A stretch of 64,000 nt of DNA, from the NCBI GenBank assembly GCA_003600225.1, contig QZFT01000040.1:1-64000 (forward strand), read 5' to 3'. Under the pieces are notes generated by a model, which was not told the origin of the DNA, made no database searches, and saw nothing but the letters and a program-made list of their open reading frames with translations. The position numbers and the translations under genes were made by a program. Below are positions 25,271-33,679 of this stretch, piece after piece (position 1 is the first letter of the stretch; the number at the start of each line of letters is the position of its first letter). This DNA is from Pseudonocardiaceae bacterium YIM PH 21723. GTDB lineage: Bacteria > Actinomycetota > Actinomycetes > Mycobacteriales > Pseudonocardiaceae.

Positions 25271-26101
25271 ATGGATACGGCGACGATGCTGACCGTGGCG
25301 CCCACCGGGGCCGAACACGCCAAATCGGACGTGCCCAACCTGCCGGTGACGCTGGACGAACTGGTGGCCACTGCCCAGTCCTGCGAGCAGGTCGGCGCCG
25401 CCATGGTGCACGTGCACATTCGCGATGACCAGGCAAAACCCACCCTGGACCCGGCGCGGCTGAAGGACACGGTCGCCGCGCTGCGGGAACGGACCAACCT
25501 CATCGTGCAGCTGTCCACCGGCGGCTCCGTGCACGATCCGGAGAGCGATCGGCTGGCCGTGCTGGACGCCCTGCCGGACTCGGCCTCCTGCACCATGGGC
25601 ACGGTCAACTTCGGCGACGAGGTGTTCCTGAACCGGTGGGAGTTCATTGTGGAACTCCACAAACGTATGCAGGAACGGAACATCGTCCCGGAGTACGAGA
25701 TCTTCGACCTGGGCCAGCTCAGCTCGCTGCGCCGGCTGCTCGACCAGCACGGCCTACCGGCAGGCGGGAAGGTGCACGTGGACCTGGTCATGGGGGTGCC
25801 CGGCGGCATGCCCGGCGACCTGGAGACGATCTCGGCGGCGCTGCGGCTGCTGCCACAGGGCGCGAGCTTCTCGGCGACCGGAGTCGGCAGGGCCACTCTT
25901 CCGGTGATGCTGGCCACTCTGTCGGCGGGTGGACACCTGCGCATCGGGATGGAGGACACGATTTCCTACGCCCGCGGTGAACGTGTCAAAGACAACGCAC
26001 AGCTGGTCGCCAGGGCCGCTGGCCTGGCCCGAATCGCCCAGCGACCCCCCTTGGACCCCATAGCCGCACGCCACCTGATCGGGGTACCCATAGCGGCGTG
26101 A
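25271..26101 (+). CDS. beta-keto acid cleavage enzyme (BKACE, DUF849)
   Basis: The 276-residue TIM-barrel protein has the BKACE zinc-site motif MVHVHIRDD near residue 44 and downstream family segments (STGGSVHDPESD, YEIFDLGQL, SATGVGRATLP, RIGMEDTISYARG). BKACEs cleave beta-keto acids with acetyl-CoA, and the substrate cannot be read from sequence. GAGGA precedes the ATG. It is divergent from the GH101-DUF5107 pair. Confidence 0.88.
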   Translation: MDTATMLTVAPTGAEHAKSDVPNLPVTLDELVATAQSCEQVGAAMVHVHIRDDQAKPTLDPARLKDTVAALRERTNLIVQLSTGGSVHDPESDRLAVLDALPDSASCTMGTVNFGDEVFLNRWEFIVELHKRMQERNIVPEYEIFDLGQLSSLRRLLDQHGLPAGGKVHVDLVMGVPGGMPGDLETISAALRLLPQGASFSATGVGRATLPVMLATLSAGGHLRIGMEDTISYARGERVKDNAQLVARAAGLARIAQRPPLDPIAARHLIGVPIAA

Positions 26102-26184
26102 AGCTATAAGGGATACCCAACTGCGATACCCCAGGAGCCAATCAGGTGTTGGCTCGACGCCACTAATTACTAGAGGATGGAGCC

Positions 26185-26748
26185 GTGATCGAGGTCCGTC
26201 CGGGCGGGCGCCGGCGAATAGACCGTGTGCTGGCCCCGGATTACGCCGATGGAATCGAGCAGCGCTCACTGGACGAGGTCCGTGCGCTGCGGGACGACGC
26301 TGCCCAGGAAGAGACGGATCTGTCCTACCTGCGCAGGCTGCTGCACGCTCGCATCGACATCGTGAACGCGGAGTGCAAGCGCCGCAGCGATGGCGGATGC
26401 GCGTCGGTGGTCGAGCAGCTCGTCGGCATCCTCTCGCAGAACGCGCTCAGCCCGGCCAAGGGCTCCGGCAGGCACCAGACGCAGGAACCCAGCCGCGCCG
26501 ACTCGCACCGCAGGTACGTGGAGGCCCTGGTCTCCGACGTGGACCTGTCGAACGTGATGGCGTTGTCCGACGACCAGCTGGACCGCGCGATCGCCGCGTA
26601 CCGCTCCGAGGAGGAGTCGGTATCCATGCGGCGCCGCGAGGTGCAGCAGGTGATGGACAAGCTGAACGCGGAGATCGCCCGCCGCTACCAGCAAGGCCAG
26701 GCTTCGGTTGACGAGCTGCTGGCCAAGGCCCGACAGGAGCAGCCCTGA
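26185..26748 (+). CDS. rsiG: RsiG-type c-di-GMP-binding anti-sigma factor
   Basis: This 187-residue protein is two long helices joined by a polar linker and begins RRRIDRVLAPDY like Streptomyces RsiG. RsiG binds c-di-GMP through E(X)3S(X)2R(X)3Q(X)3D and sequesters the sporulation sigma factor WhiG. The second helix matches exactly: Glu143, Ser147, Arg150, Gln154, Asp158. The first helix has Glu43, Ser47, Arg50, His54, Asp58, with His replacing Gln. A GGDEF-EAL protein lies 14 kb away. No whiG is visible here. Confidence 0.85.
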   Translation: MIEVRPGGRRRIDRVLAPDYADGIEQRSLDEVRALRDDAAQEETDLSYLRRLLHARIDIVNAECKRRSDGGCASVVEQLVGILSQNALSPAKGSGRHQTQEPSRADSHRRYVEALVSDVDLSNVMALSDDQLDRAIAAYRSEEESVSMRRREVQQVMDKLNAEIARRYQQGQASVDELLAKARQEQP

Positions 26749-26759
26749 ACGCACCGCTC

Positions 26760-27698
26760 GTGGAACTGGTCCGATCCGGATTCCGTGAGGGGGTGCACTA
26801 CGGGTCTGCCGTCGTGCTGAACCCGGACGGATCGGTCCGCCGCGCCATCGGCTCCCCCGACGAACCGATGTTCCCGCGCTCGTCGAACAAACCCCTGCAA
26901 GCCCTGGGCATGCTGCGCGCCGGGCTGGAACTGCCGGACAACGCCGACCTGGCGCTCGCCTGTGCCTCGCACAGCGGCGACCCGGGCCACATCGCCCGCG
27001 CGCTGGCCATCCTGGAACGGCACCGGCTCACCGAACACGACCTGCACTGCCCCGAGGACCTGCCGCTGGGCGCCGCCGAGCGCGACGCGTACCTGGCCGA
27101 GGGGCTGAAGCCCCGGCGCGCGGTGATGAACTGCTCCGGCAAGCACGCGGCCATGCTGGCCACCTGCGTGCAGCAGGGCTGGCCGGTGGACTCGTACCTG
27201 GATCCGGCGCACCCGCTGCAGCAGACGATCTCGGCGACCATCGCCGAGGTGGTCGGTGAACCCCTCGCCCTGGAGTCCACCGACGGCTGCGGCGCGCCTC
27301 TCGCGGGCTTCTCACTGACCGGCCTGGCCCGCGCGTTCCTGCGGATCTCGCAGGCCACCGACCCATTGTTGGGCCGGATCGGCGGCGCGATGCGCACCTA
27401 CCCGCACCTGGTGGCGGGCACCGACCGGGAGGACACGCTGCTGATGCGCGCCGTGCCCGGCCTGGTGTCCAAGATCGGCGCGGAGGGCGTGGGCGCCTGC
27501 GCGTTGCCCGACGGCGGCGCGGTGGCGTTGAAGATCTCCGACGGCAACGGCCGCGCCCGTCCGCCCATCCTGGTGGCCGGTCTGCGCGCGCTCGGCGTCA
27601 AGGACTCGCCCGCCCTGGCCAAGCTCGCCGAAAGCCCCGTGCTGGGCGGCGGTCAGCCGGTCGGCACGCTGCGCGTTATCCCCGGCCTGTTCGACTAA
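26760..27698 (+). CDS. L-asparaginase II family protein
   Basis: The 312-residue protein belongs to the Asparaginase_II (AnsA-like) family: LVRSGFREGVHYGS, RSSNKPLQALGM, CASHSGDPGH, NCSGKHAAMLATC, STDGCGAPLAGFSL. It is presumed to hydrolyse asparagine. GTG 26760 gives the frame start, but a CTG at 26745 in frame has a well-placed GGAG and would add NAPLV, overlapping the rsiG stop. It is probably coupled to rsiG. Confidence 0.88.
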   Translation: MELVRSGFREGVHYGSAVVLNPDGSVRRAIGSPDEPMFPRSSNKPLQALGMLRAGLELPDNADLALACASHSGDPGHIARALAILERHRLTEHDLHCPEDLPLGAAERDAYLAEGLKPRRAVMNCSGKHAAMLATCVQQGWPVDSYLDPAHPLQQTISATIAEVVGEPLALESTDGCGAPLAGFSLTGLARAFLRISQATDPLLGRIGGAMRTYPHLVAGTDREDTLLMRAVPGLVSKIGAEGVGACALPDGGAVALKISDGNGRARPPILVAGLRALGVKDSPALAKLAESPVLGGGQPVGTLRVIPGLFD

Positions 27699-27702
27699 AG
27701 CT

Positions 27703-27752
27703 CCGAAGTTGGCGATGTTCGGGACGCTGTGTCCCGAACATCGCCATCTTCG
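27703..27752. repeat. palindromic repeat between asparaginase and PKS-like genes
   Basis: Arms CCGAAGTTGGCGATGTTCGGG and its near-perfect inverse (one mismatch) lie 4 bases after the asparaginase stop and 3 bases before the stop of the opposing PKS-like gene. It is of the same subfamily as 45-97 and 60560-60612. Confidence 0.8.
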
Positions 27753-27755
27753 CGT

Positions 27756-30700
27756 CTAGGCGCGCTCGGGGATGCCGGTCCAGTGGTCGACGGCGGCCGC
27801 CGTGGTGCGAGCGTGCTCGGTGAGCATGCTGTGGTGGTCACCCGGGACGGTGCTCAGGTTGCAGCCGGCCAGCCAGTCCGACTTCCAGTCGTCGGCGGTC
27901 AGCCCGGCGATCGGCCGCTCGGCTCGCATGAGCAGGCGCGGGGCGCGCAGCTGACCGGGCTCCCAGTCCGCGAACAGTTCCAGGTAGCGGGCCATCGCGG
28001 TGAGCTGGTCGTCGGTGGCCGTGTCGTCCACGGTCAGCAGCGAGCGCAGCGTCGACCAGGACGGCACCGCGTCGAGCAGCACCAGGCCGCCGAGTTCACC
28101 GCCGATGCCCTCCAGCCGCTCGGCGACCGCGTGCGCCAGCCAGCCGCCGGTGCCGTGACCCACCAGGATCACCTCGCGGGTGACGAACTCGCGACGCAGA
28201 TCGGCGACCAGGACCTCGATCGCGTCCTCCACGCTCATCGGCAGCGCCTGGTCCGCGCCGAACCCGGGCAGCTCACCGGCGTGCGCGGTGCGCCTGCCCT
28301 CCCAGAACCGGCCCAGCTCGGCGTAGGCCTTGGCGCCGGACGGGAGCAGCAGCGAGGGCACACAGACCAGGTTCCGCTGACCGTGGCCCATCGGCACCGG
28401 GCCGTCCGCCAGCCGCTGCGCGGGCGGCCGCTCACCGAACCCGGTGAGGCTGTCGAAGCCGGGACGCAGCTTGGCGGCGGCCGCGAGTACCTCCAGGCCG
28501 ACGTCCAGGTTGTGCCCGTCGACGGCCTTGCGCAGCAGGCCCCGCAGGCCGCTGTCGGCCGAAGCGGCGGCCACCGGTTCCTCGGCGGCGTCGGCGAGCG
28601 GTTCCGGCACCGCCAGGGCGGCCAGCAGCCGTCCGGGACGGGAGAACTCGCGCAGATCGAGGTCGGCGACCAGCACCGCGGCCTCGCCGGCGCCGACCGC
28701 GGACAGGAGGGTGTCGACCACCCGTTCCTCGGAGTTCGCGACGGCCAGCGCGGTACCGGTGAGACCGTCGGCGACCCGCTGCTGAGCGAGTGCGGTCAGG
28801 TAGGCCCCACCCGCGGCGCTCGCCGGGCGTCCGCTGTCGCCCCACACACCCGCCTGCTCACCGCAGAGCACGAACGCGTCCAGGTCCTTGCGGTCCAGCA
28901 GGGTGTGCAGGTGCGTGGCACCGGCCACCGTCTCGTTCAGCACCGCGGCGAACTCGGTCAGCTCCAGCCCGGCGAGCCGGGTCCGGCCGGCCGCGCCGCT
29001 GACGGCGTGCACCACCGCGGTGAGCTCACCCCGCAGTGGCTCCAGCAGGGTGCGGACCTGCTCCTCGCTGGTCAGATCGCACTCGATGACCTGCGCCCGC
29101 ACACCGAGGGCGGCCAGTTCACGCAGCGGTCCCGGCTGCCCGGCACCCGGCCGGGCGGTGAGCACCAGCCGGTCCACGCCGAGCGTGGCCAGCCTGCGGG
29201 CCACCTCGGCGCCGATACCGGCGGTGCCGCCGGTGATCAGGACCGTGCCGGACGGCTGCCACGGCGTGGCCGCCGTCTGCTGCTCGACCGGAACCACCCG
29301 GCGGACCCACAGTCCGCTGTCCCGGATGGCCAGCTGCCGCTCGTCGTCCACGCCGGCCACCGCGATGGGCAGCCGGGCGAGGTCCTCCGCGCCGGGCAGC
29401 GCGGGCAGGTCGATGAGCCCGCCCCACAACGTGGGCAGTTCCATGGCCAGGGTCTGGCCGATGCCCCAGAACATGGCCTGCGCCGGATTGCGCACCGGGT
29501 CGGTGTCCGAAGTGGACACCGCGCCCCGGGTGACACACCACAGTGGACGCTCGATGCCGAGTTCGGCGAGCACCTGCACCAGATCGACGGTCATCGCCAG
29601 TCCGACGGCGAGCCCGCTGCGGTGCTCGCTCTCCTCGGCGGACAGCAGTGAGAGCATCCCGTCCACCTCGGGCAGCTCGCGCAGCACCTCGGTCAGCTGG
29701 GCGCGGTCCCAGGCCGGGTTCACGGTCAGCAGGAAGCCGCCGAGCTGCGCGCCGATCTGCCGGGCCAGGGGTTCGGCGCTGGGCGGGGCGACGACCAGCC
29801 AGCGGCCGGTCTTCGTCTTCTCCTGCTCCGGCAACAGGATCCAGTCCTCGCGATAAGCAGTTTCCATGGAAAGTGCGCTCTTTGCACTTTCCATGGAAAC
29901 TGCTCCCAGTTCGGGGCGCTGCTCCGGGATGAAGACCTCGCGGACGACCTCGACTTCACGGATCACCTCGACCGGGACCTCGCGGATGACCTCCACCTCG
30001 GAGATCACCTCGACGGGCACCTCCACCTCGCGGATCACCTCGACCGGAACTTCCCGGACTACTTCGACCTCGACCTCGCGGACGACCTCCACCGGGACCT
30101 CGCGGACGACCTCGACCTCACGCACGACCTCGACTTCCCGGACCACCTCCACCGGGACCTCGCGCACGACCTCGCGGACGGTGGCTCCGGCCGCCTCGGC
30201 CGCCGGCCAGTACCGCTCCCGCTGGAACGGGTAGGTGGGCAGCGACACGAGTTTGCCGTCGGTCGGCCAGTCCACCGGCAGACCGTCCACATGCAACTCG
30301 GCGAGCGCGTCCAGCAGTGCCTGCGGTTCGGCGCCGTCCTGGAGCAGCATGGGCACCAGCACGACATCGTTCAACGCATCCCTTGCGGGGGCGGGCAATA
30401 CCGAGGCGGTACCCAGTTCGAGCAGGTGACCGACCTGGAACTCACGCAGCTTGTGCAGTGCGTCCACAAAGGACATGGCGCCACGGGCCTGGTGCAGCCA
30501 GTACTCCGGATCGGCCAGCTGGGCCTCGGTGGCCACCCGGCCGGTGACCGCGGAGATCAGCGGAATCGACACCGGGCGCACGGCGGCCTTGGCCAGCACC
30601 GCGCGGTAGCCGGCCAGCTGGTCGGCGGAGGCCTCGGACGGTTCCGGGTGCCGCTGCCGCAGTCTGCCGTACCCGGCGATGATCGCCGCCGCGTCGGTGA

Positions 30701-32801
30701 GCGACCAGAGCCCGGCCAAGTGCGCGGCGGCCACCTCGCCCGCCGCGTGACCCAGCAGGACGTCCGGCCGGACGCCGAACGCCTCCGCCTGCCGGAACAA
30801 CGCCACCTGCACCGCGAACACCGCGGCGTGCGCGAACTGCGGCTGGTTCAGCAGTTCCGCGCTGCTGCCGAACATCACCTGGCTCAGCGGCTTGGGCAGG
30901 TGCCGATCCAGTTCCCGGCAGACCTTGCGCAGCTGGTCGGCGAACACCGGCATGGACTCGCGCAGCCCGAATCCGGTGCCCAGTCGCTGGCTGCCCAGCC
31001 CGGCGCACAGGAAGGCCAGGCCACCCGGCTGGGCGCCGTTGCCGACCACCAGCCCGGACGCCTCCTCACCGGCGGCCAGCGCGGCCAGCCCGGCGAGCAG
31101 CTCGTCGCGGCCGGCGGCGGTGAGCACGGCCCGGTGCTCGAACCGGGTGCGCCGGTTGAGCGTGTGGGCCACATCGGCGGGCGTCAGATCCGCCCGGCCG
31201 GCCAGGTCGGCGTGCAGCCGCTCGGCCGCGGCGCGCAACGCGTCGGCGGTCCGGGCGGACAGCACCACCGGCTGTGCGCCGGCGCCGCCGTAGCGCAGCG
31301 GCCGGATCTCCTGAGCGGGTTCCTGCAGGATCAGGTGCGCGTTGGTGCCGGTCGCGCCGAGCGCGGAGATCGCGGCGCGGCGCGGCCGGCCGGTGCGCGG
31401 CCAGTCCCTGGTCTCGGTGAGCAGCTCGACGGCGCCCTCGGTCCAGTCGACGGCGGGCGTGGGCTCGGTGATGTGCAGCGTCTTCGGCAGCACCCCGTGC
31501 CGGATGGCCAGCACCATCTTGATCACGCCACCGACGCCACTGGCCGCCGCGGTGTGCCCGATGTTGGACTTCAGCGAGCCGAGCAGCAGCGGCCGCATCC
31601 GGTCGTGGCCGTAGGTGGTCTGCAACGCCTGCGCCTCGGCGGCGTCGCCCAGCGGGATTCCGCTGCCGTCGCCCTCCACGGCGTCGATCTCGAAGCCGCT
31701 CAGCCCGGCGTTGGCCAGCGCCTGCCGGATCATCCGCTGCTGCGCGGGGCCGGTACCGGACTGGCCGAGCGCGGATCCGGCCAGCACGGCGAGGATCGGG
31801 TGCCCGTTGCGGCGGGCCTCGGACATCCGCTCCAGCACGACCGTTCCGGCGCCCTCGGCCCAGCCGATGCCGTCGGCGGTCGCCGAGTAGGGCCTGCTCC
31901 GGCCGTCGACCGAGGTGTCGGTCCGCAGCGAGTCGGGGGTCACGAACACCTGTGCGCCACCGGCGATGGCCAGGGTGCACTCGCCCGTCCGCAACGCCTG
32001 CGCGGCCAGGTGCAGGGACACCAGGGAGGCCGAATCGGCGGCGTTGACGGTGAGCGCCGGACCCTTCAGGCCGAAGGTGGCGGCGATGCGGCCGGAGGCG
32101 GCGCTCCGGGCGGCGGTGAACACACCGGCCCGGCTGCCACGCAGGCGGCGGGGATCGATGCCCGCGCTCTCCAGGGCCTCCCAGGACGTTTCCAGCAGTA
32201 GTCGCTGTTGCGGGTCGAGCGCGGCGGCCTCGTCACCATCGATACCGAAGAACCCGGCATCGAATTCGGCGGCATCGTACAGAAAACCGGCCTCACTGGG
32301 AAAAACAGACGTGTTGCTATCGAAAATATCGTCCAGTTCCCAGCCGCGGTCTTCCGGGAATGCGCCGGCGGCATCTCGCTCGTCGATCAACAATTTCCAC
32401 AGGTCATCCGGAGTCCGGACGCCACCGGGATAACGGCAGGCCATACCGACGACCACGATCGGATCCGCGTCGGGCAGCCCGTTCTCGGCGGCCACCGGGG
32501 CGGCCGGCAGGTGCTCGCCGGTCAGCCGGGTCAGCAGCCACTCGGCGAGCTCGTCCGGGGTCGGCTGGTCATAGGTCAGCGTCGCGGGCAGCTTGAGCCC
32601 GGTCACCTGCGACAACCCCGCGCGCAGCCGCTCGGCGGAGTGCGCGGTGATACCCAGGGCACGCCAGGACGCGAGCGGGTCGATCCGCTGTTCCGCCGGT
32701 TGTTCCAGTGCCGCGTTGACCTGCTCCCGGACAACAGTTGTGATCATGGACTCACGATCCTTGACGGTCATCATCGATAACCGTTGCCGCAGTTCGCTCA
32801 C
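27756..32801 (-). CDS. type I PKS-like megaprotein with all recognised catalytic residues replaced
   Basis: One intact frame of 1,681 residues from GTG 32801 (GGAG upstream). Order: ACP-like (about 20-95), KS (113-495), short AT (about 594-808), post-AT motif PTYPFQRERYW (857-867), VREV/VPVEV repeat (875-956), KR (about 983-1358), TE (about 1445-1678). Every catalytic site is changed. The ACP DSL serine is Ala53 in GITAHS. The KS Cys is Asp256 (NAADSAS for DTACSSS) and its first His is Asp378 (EGDGSG for EAHGTG). The AT GHS is GHA (Ala686), with the HAFH region missing. KR Tyr and Asn are Ser1328 and Gly1332. The TE GHS is GHG (Gly1550). TGGTAGIG in KR and SNIGH in KS remain. There is no C-terminal ACP. 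It is probably a structural or ligand-binding pseudo-synthase. Codon 8 is TTA. Confidence 0.9.
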   Translation of the reverse strand: MSELRQRLSMMTVKDRESMITTVVREQVNAALEQPAEQRIDPLASWRALGITAHSAERLRAGLSQVTGLKLPATLTYDQPTPDELAEWLLTRLTGEHLPAAPVAAENGLPDADPIVVVGMACRYPGGVRTPDDLWKLLIDERDAAGAFPEDRGWELDDIFDSNTSVFPSEAGFLYDAAEFDAGFFGIDGDEAAALDPQQRLLLETSWEALESAGIDPRRLRGSRAGVFTAARSAASGRIAATFGLKGPALTVNAADSASLVSLHLAAQALRTGECTLAIAGGAQVFVTPDSLRTDTSVDGRSRPYSATADGIGWAEGAGTVVLERMSEARRNGHPILAVLAGSALGQSGTGPAQQRMIRQALANAGLSGFEIDAVEGDGSGIPLGDAAEAQALQTTYGHDRMRPLLLGSLKSNIGHTAAASGVGGVIKMVLAIRHGVLPKTLHITEPTPAVDWTEGAVELLTETRDWPRTGRPRRAAISALGATGTNAHLILQEPAQEIRPLRYGGAGAQPVVLSARTADALRAAAERLHADLAGRADLTPADVAHTLNRRTRFEHRAVLTAAGRDELLAGLAALAAGEEASGLVVGNGAQPGGLAFLCAGLGSQRLGTGFGLRESMPVFADQLRKVCRELDRHLPKPLSQVMFGSSAELLNQPQFAHAAVFAVQVALFRQAEAFGVRPDVLLGHAAGEVAAAHLAGLWSLTDAAAIIAGYGRLRQRHPEPSEASADQLAGYRAVLAKAAVRPVSIPLISAVTGRVATEAQLADPEYWLHQARGAMSFVDALHKLREFQVGHLLELGTASVLPAPARDALNDVVLVPMLLQDGAEPQALLDALAELHVDGLPVDWPTDGKLVSLPTYPFQRERYWPAAEAAGATVREVVREVPVEVVREVEVVREVEVVREVPVEVVREVEVEVVREVPVEVIREVEVPVEVISEVEVIREVPVEVIREVEVVREVFIPEQRPELGAVSMESAKSALSMETAYREDWILLPEQEKTKTGRWLVVAPPSAEPLARQIGAQLGGFLLTVNPAWDRAQLTEVLRELPEVDGMLSLLSAEESEHRSGLAVGLAMTVDLVQVLAELGIERPLWCVTRGAVSTSDTDPVRNPAQAMFWGIGQTLAMELPTLWGGLIDLPALPGAEDLARLPIAVAGVDDERQLAIRDSGLWVRRVVPVEQQTAATPWQPSGTVLITGGTAGIGAEVARRLATLGVDRLVLTARPGAGQPGPLRELAALGVRAQVIECDLTSEEQVRTLLEPLRGELTAVVHAVSGAAGRTRLAGLELTEFAAVLNETVAGATHLHTLLDRKDLDAFVLCGEQAGVWGDSGRPASAAGGAYLTALAQQRVADGLTGTALAVANSEERVVDTLLSAVGAGEAAVLVADLDLREFSRPGRLLAALAVPEPLADAAEEPVAAASADSGLRGLLRKAVDGHNLDVGLEVLAAAAKLRPGFDSLTGFGERPPAQRLADGPVPMGHGQRNLVCVPSLLLPSGAKAYAELGRFWEGRRTAHAGELPGFGADQALPMSVEDAIEVLVADLRREFVTREVILVGHGTGGWLAHAVAERLEGIGGELGGLVLLDAVPSWSTLRSLLTVDDTATDDQLTAMARYLELFADWEPGQLRAPRLLMRAERPIAGLTADDWKSDWLAGCNLSTVPGDHHSMLTEHARTTAAAVDHWTGIPERA
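29857..29903. repeat. palindrome read in frame inside the PKS-like gene
   Basis: Perfect 20-base arms (29857-29876 and 29884-29903) with a 7-base loop encode SMESAKSALSMETA, between the VREV repeat and the KR. The arm GCACTTTCCATGGAAACTGC resembles the palindrome at 25179. Confidence 0.85.
29934..30179 (-). repeat. tandem VREV/VPVEV-coding repeat
   Basis: About 82 codons built from degenerate units of 6 and 8 residues (VREVEV, VREVPVEV, VIREVEV) join the AT and KR parts of the PKS-like protein. At DNA level this appears as repeated GACCTCG(A/G)C blocks. Confidence 0.85.
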
Positions 32802-33083
32802 GATCAGCTCCGGGTTAGCCGCAGTCGAAAATAGCCCGGGAATCATAACGGCCCATAGTGATGGGAATTCGACCCCCACCGACTTAGGTGACGAACATCG
32901 AATGTATATGGACATCACCGCAGGCAAGCGCTATCCCACTGGCCGAAACCGTTGACCGTCCACTTTGTCCATCCACAATGGACAATTTACCGGCGTGTCT
33001 TGGCGCTTATTCGGCGTGTCCAATTAGTTGATCTTGGTAAATGTGATCTTGTCGGCGGTTTTTTGGGGGAATGGGGGTGGGGG
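32802..33083. other. upstream region of the PKS-like gene
   Basis: No gene is supported. The region is less G+C-rich than its surroundings and should hold the PKS-like promoter. A TCCACAATGGAC palindrome lies at 32972-32983. Confidence 0.5.
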
Positions 33084-33670
33084 TGGGGTCTGGGCTGTTG
33101 GCGAAGGATGGCTTTGGAGGGGGAGACGGGTTGGGGCCGCGTCTTTCCTGCCGGGCTGCTGGGTGGGGGCACGCCGGTCTGGCTTTTGGGCTTCCGCCTC
33201 GGGCTTTGATCGCGTCCTGTGCGGACCTGCGCTGGCTGCGTGGACCTGCGCGTGGCTGAAGTGACCACTGCGCCTGATGGTGCTCCTGTGGGTGAACGGG
33301 CATCGAGTTATCCGTCTTCAAGACCGAAAAGCACCCTGTTTTCGGTCTTGAAGACGGATTACCCTCTTGGTCCATTGTGGACTGTGGGGTTGTTCCATCT
33401 TCAAGATGGATTTGGGGGCCCGGATCCATCTTGAAGATGGAACATTGCCGACCGGTTCACCCACAGGGGCACCACTGGTCACGGCAGCCCCAGGAGTCAC
33501 GCGCAGGTCCGCGCAGGCCCGCGCAGGTCCGTGACGGAGGCGATCAAGGCCCGGCGACGAAACCCGAAAGCACAGACCGGCGTGCCCCCACCCAACACGC
33601 CGGCAGGAAAGACCACGCCCCCAGCCCGTCTCCCCCTCCAAAGCGTCCTTCGACAACAGCCCAAACCAGC
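33084..33670. repeat. compound inverted-repeat island, locus 2
   Basis: Arms of about 215 bases (33084-33300 and 33455-33670) are imperfect inverted copies sharing GGAGGGGGAGACGGG, GGGTGGGGGCACGCCGG, GGACCTGCGC and CCTGTGGGTGAAC. Between them are two perfect 21-base-arm hairpins: 33310-33359 (ATCCGTCTTCAAGACCG) and 33391-33444 (TGTTCCATCTTCAAGATGG). GTCCATTGTGGAC (33370-33382) lies between the hairpins. The second hairpin recurs at locus 3 almost base for base, including its loop. No protein-coding gene is supported. Confidence 0.88.
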
Positions 33671-33679
33671 CGACAGCCC

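Noticed and set aside
27729..29651. Long open frame on the plus strand opposite the PKS-like gene (also 30291-32201)
   Set aside because: Composition is Gly/Arg/Val-rich as expected of the antisense of a high-G+C gene, with no recognisable domain. The minus-strand frame is plainly the PKS-like protein.
29934..30179. Tandem repeat considered as a possible CRISPR array
   Set aside because: Units are 18-24 bases, contiguous, without spacers, and encode VREV repeats in the PKS-like frame.
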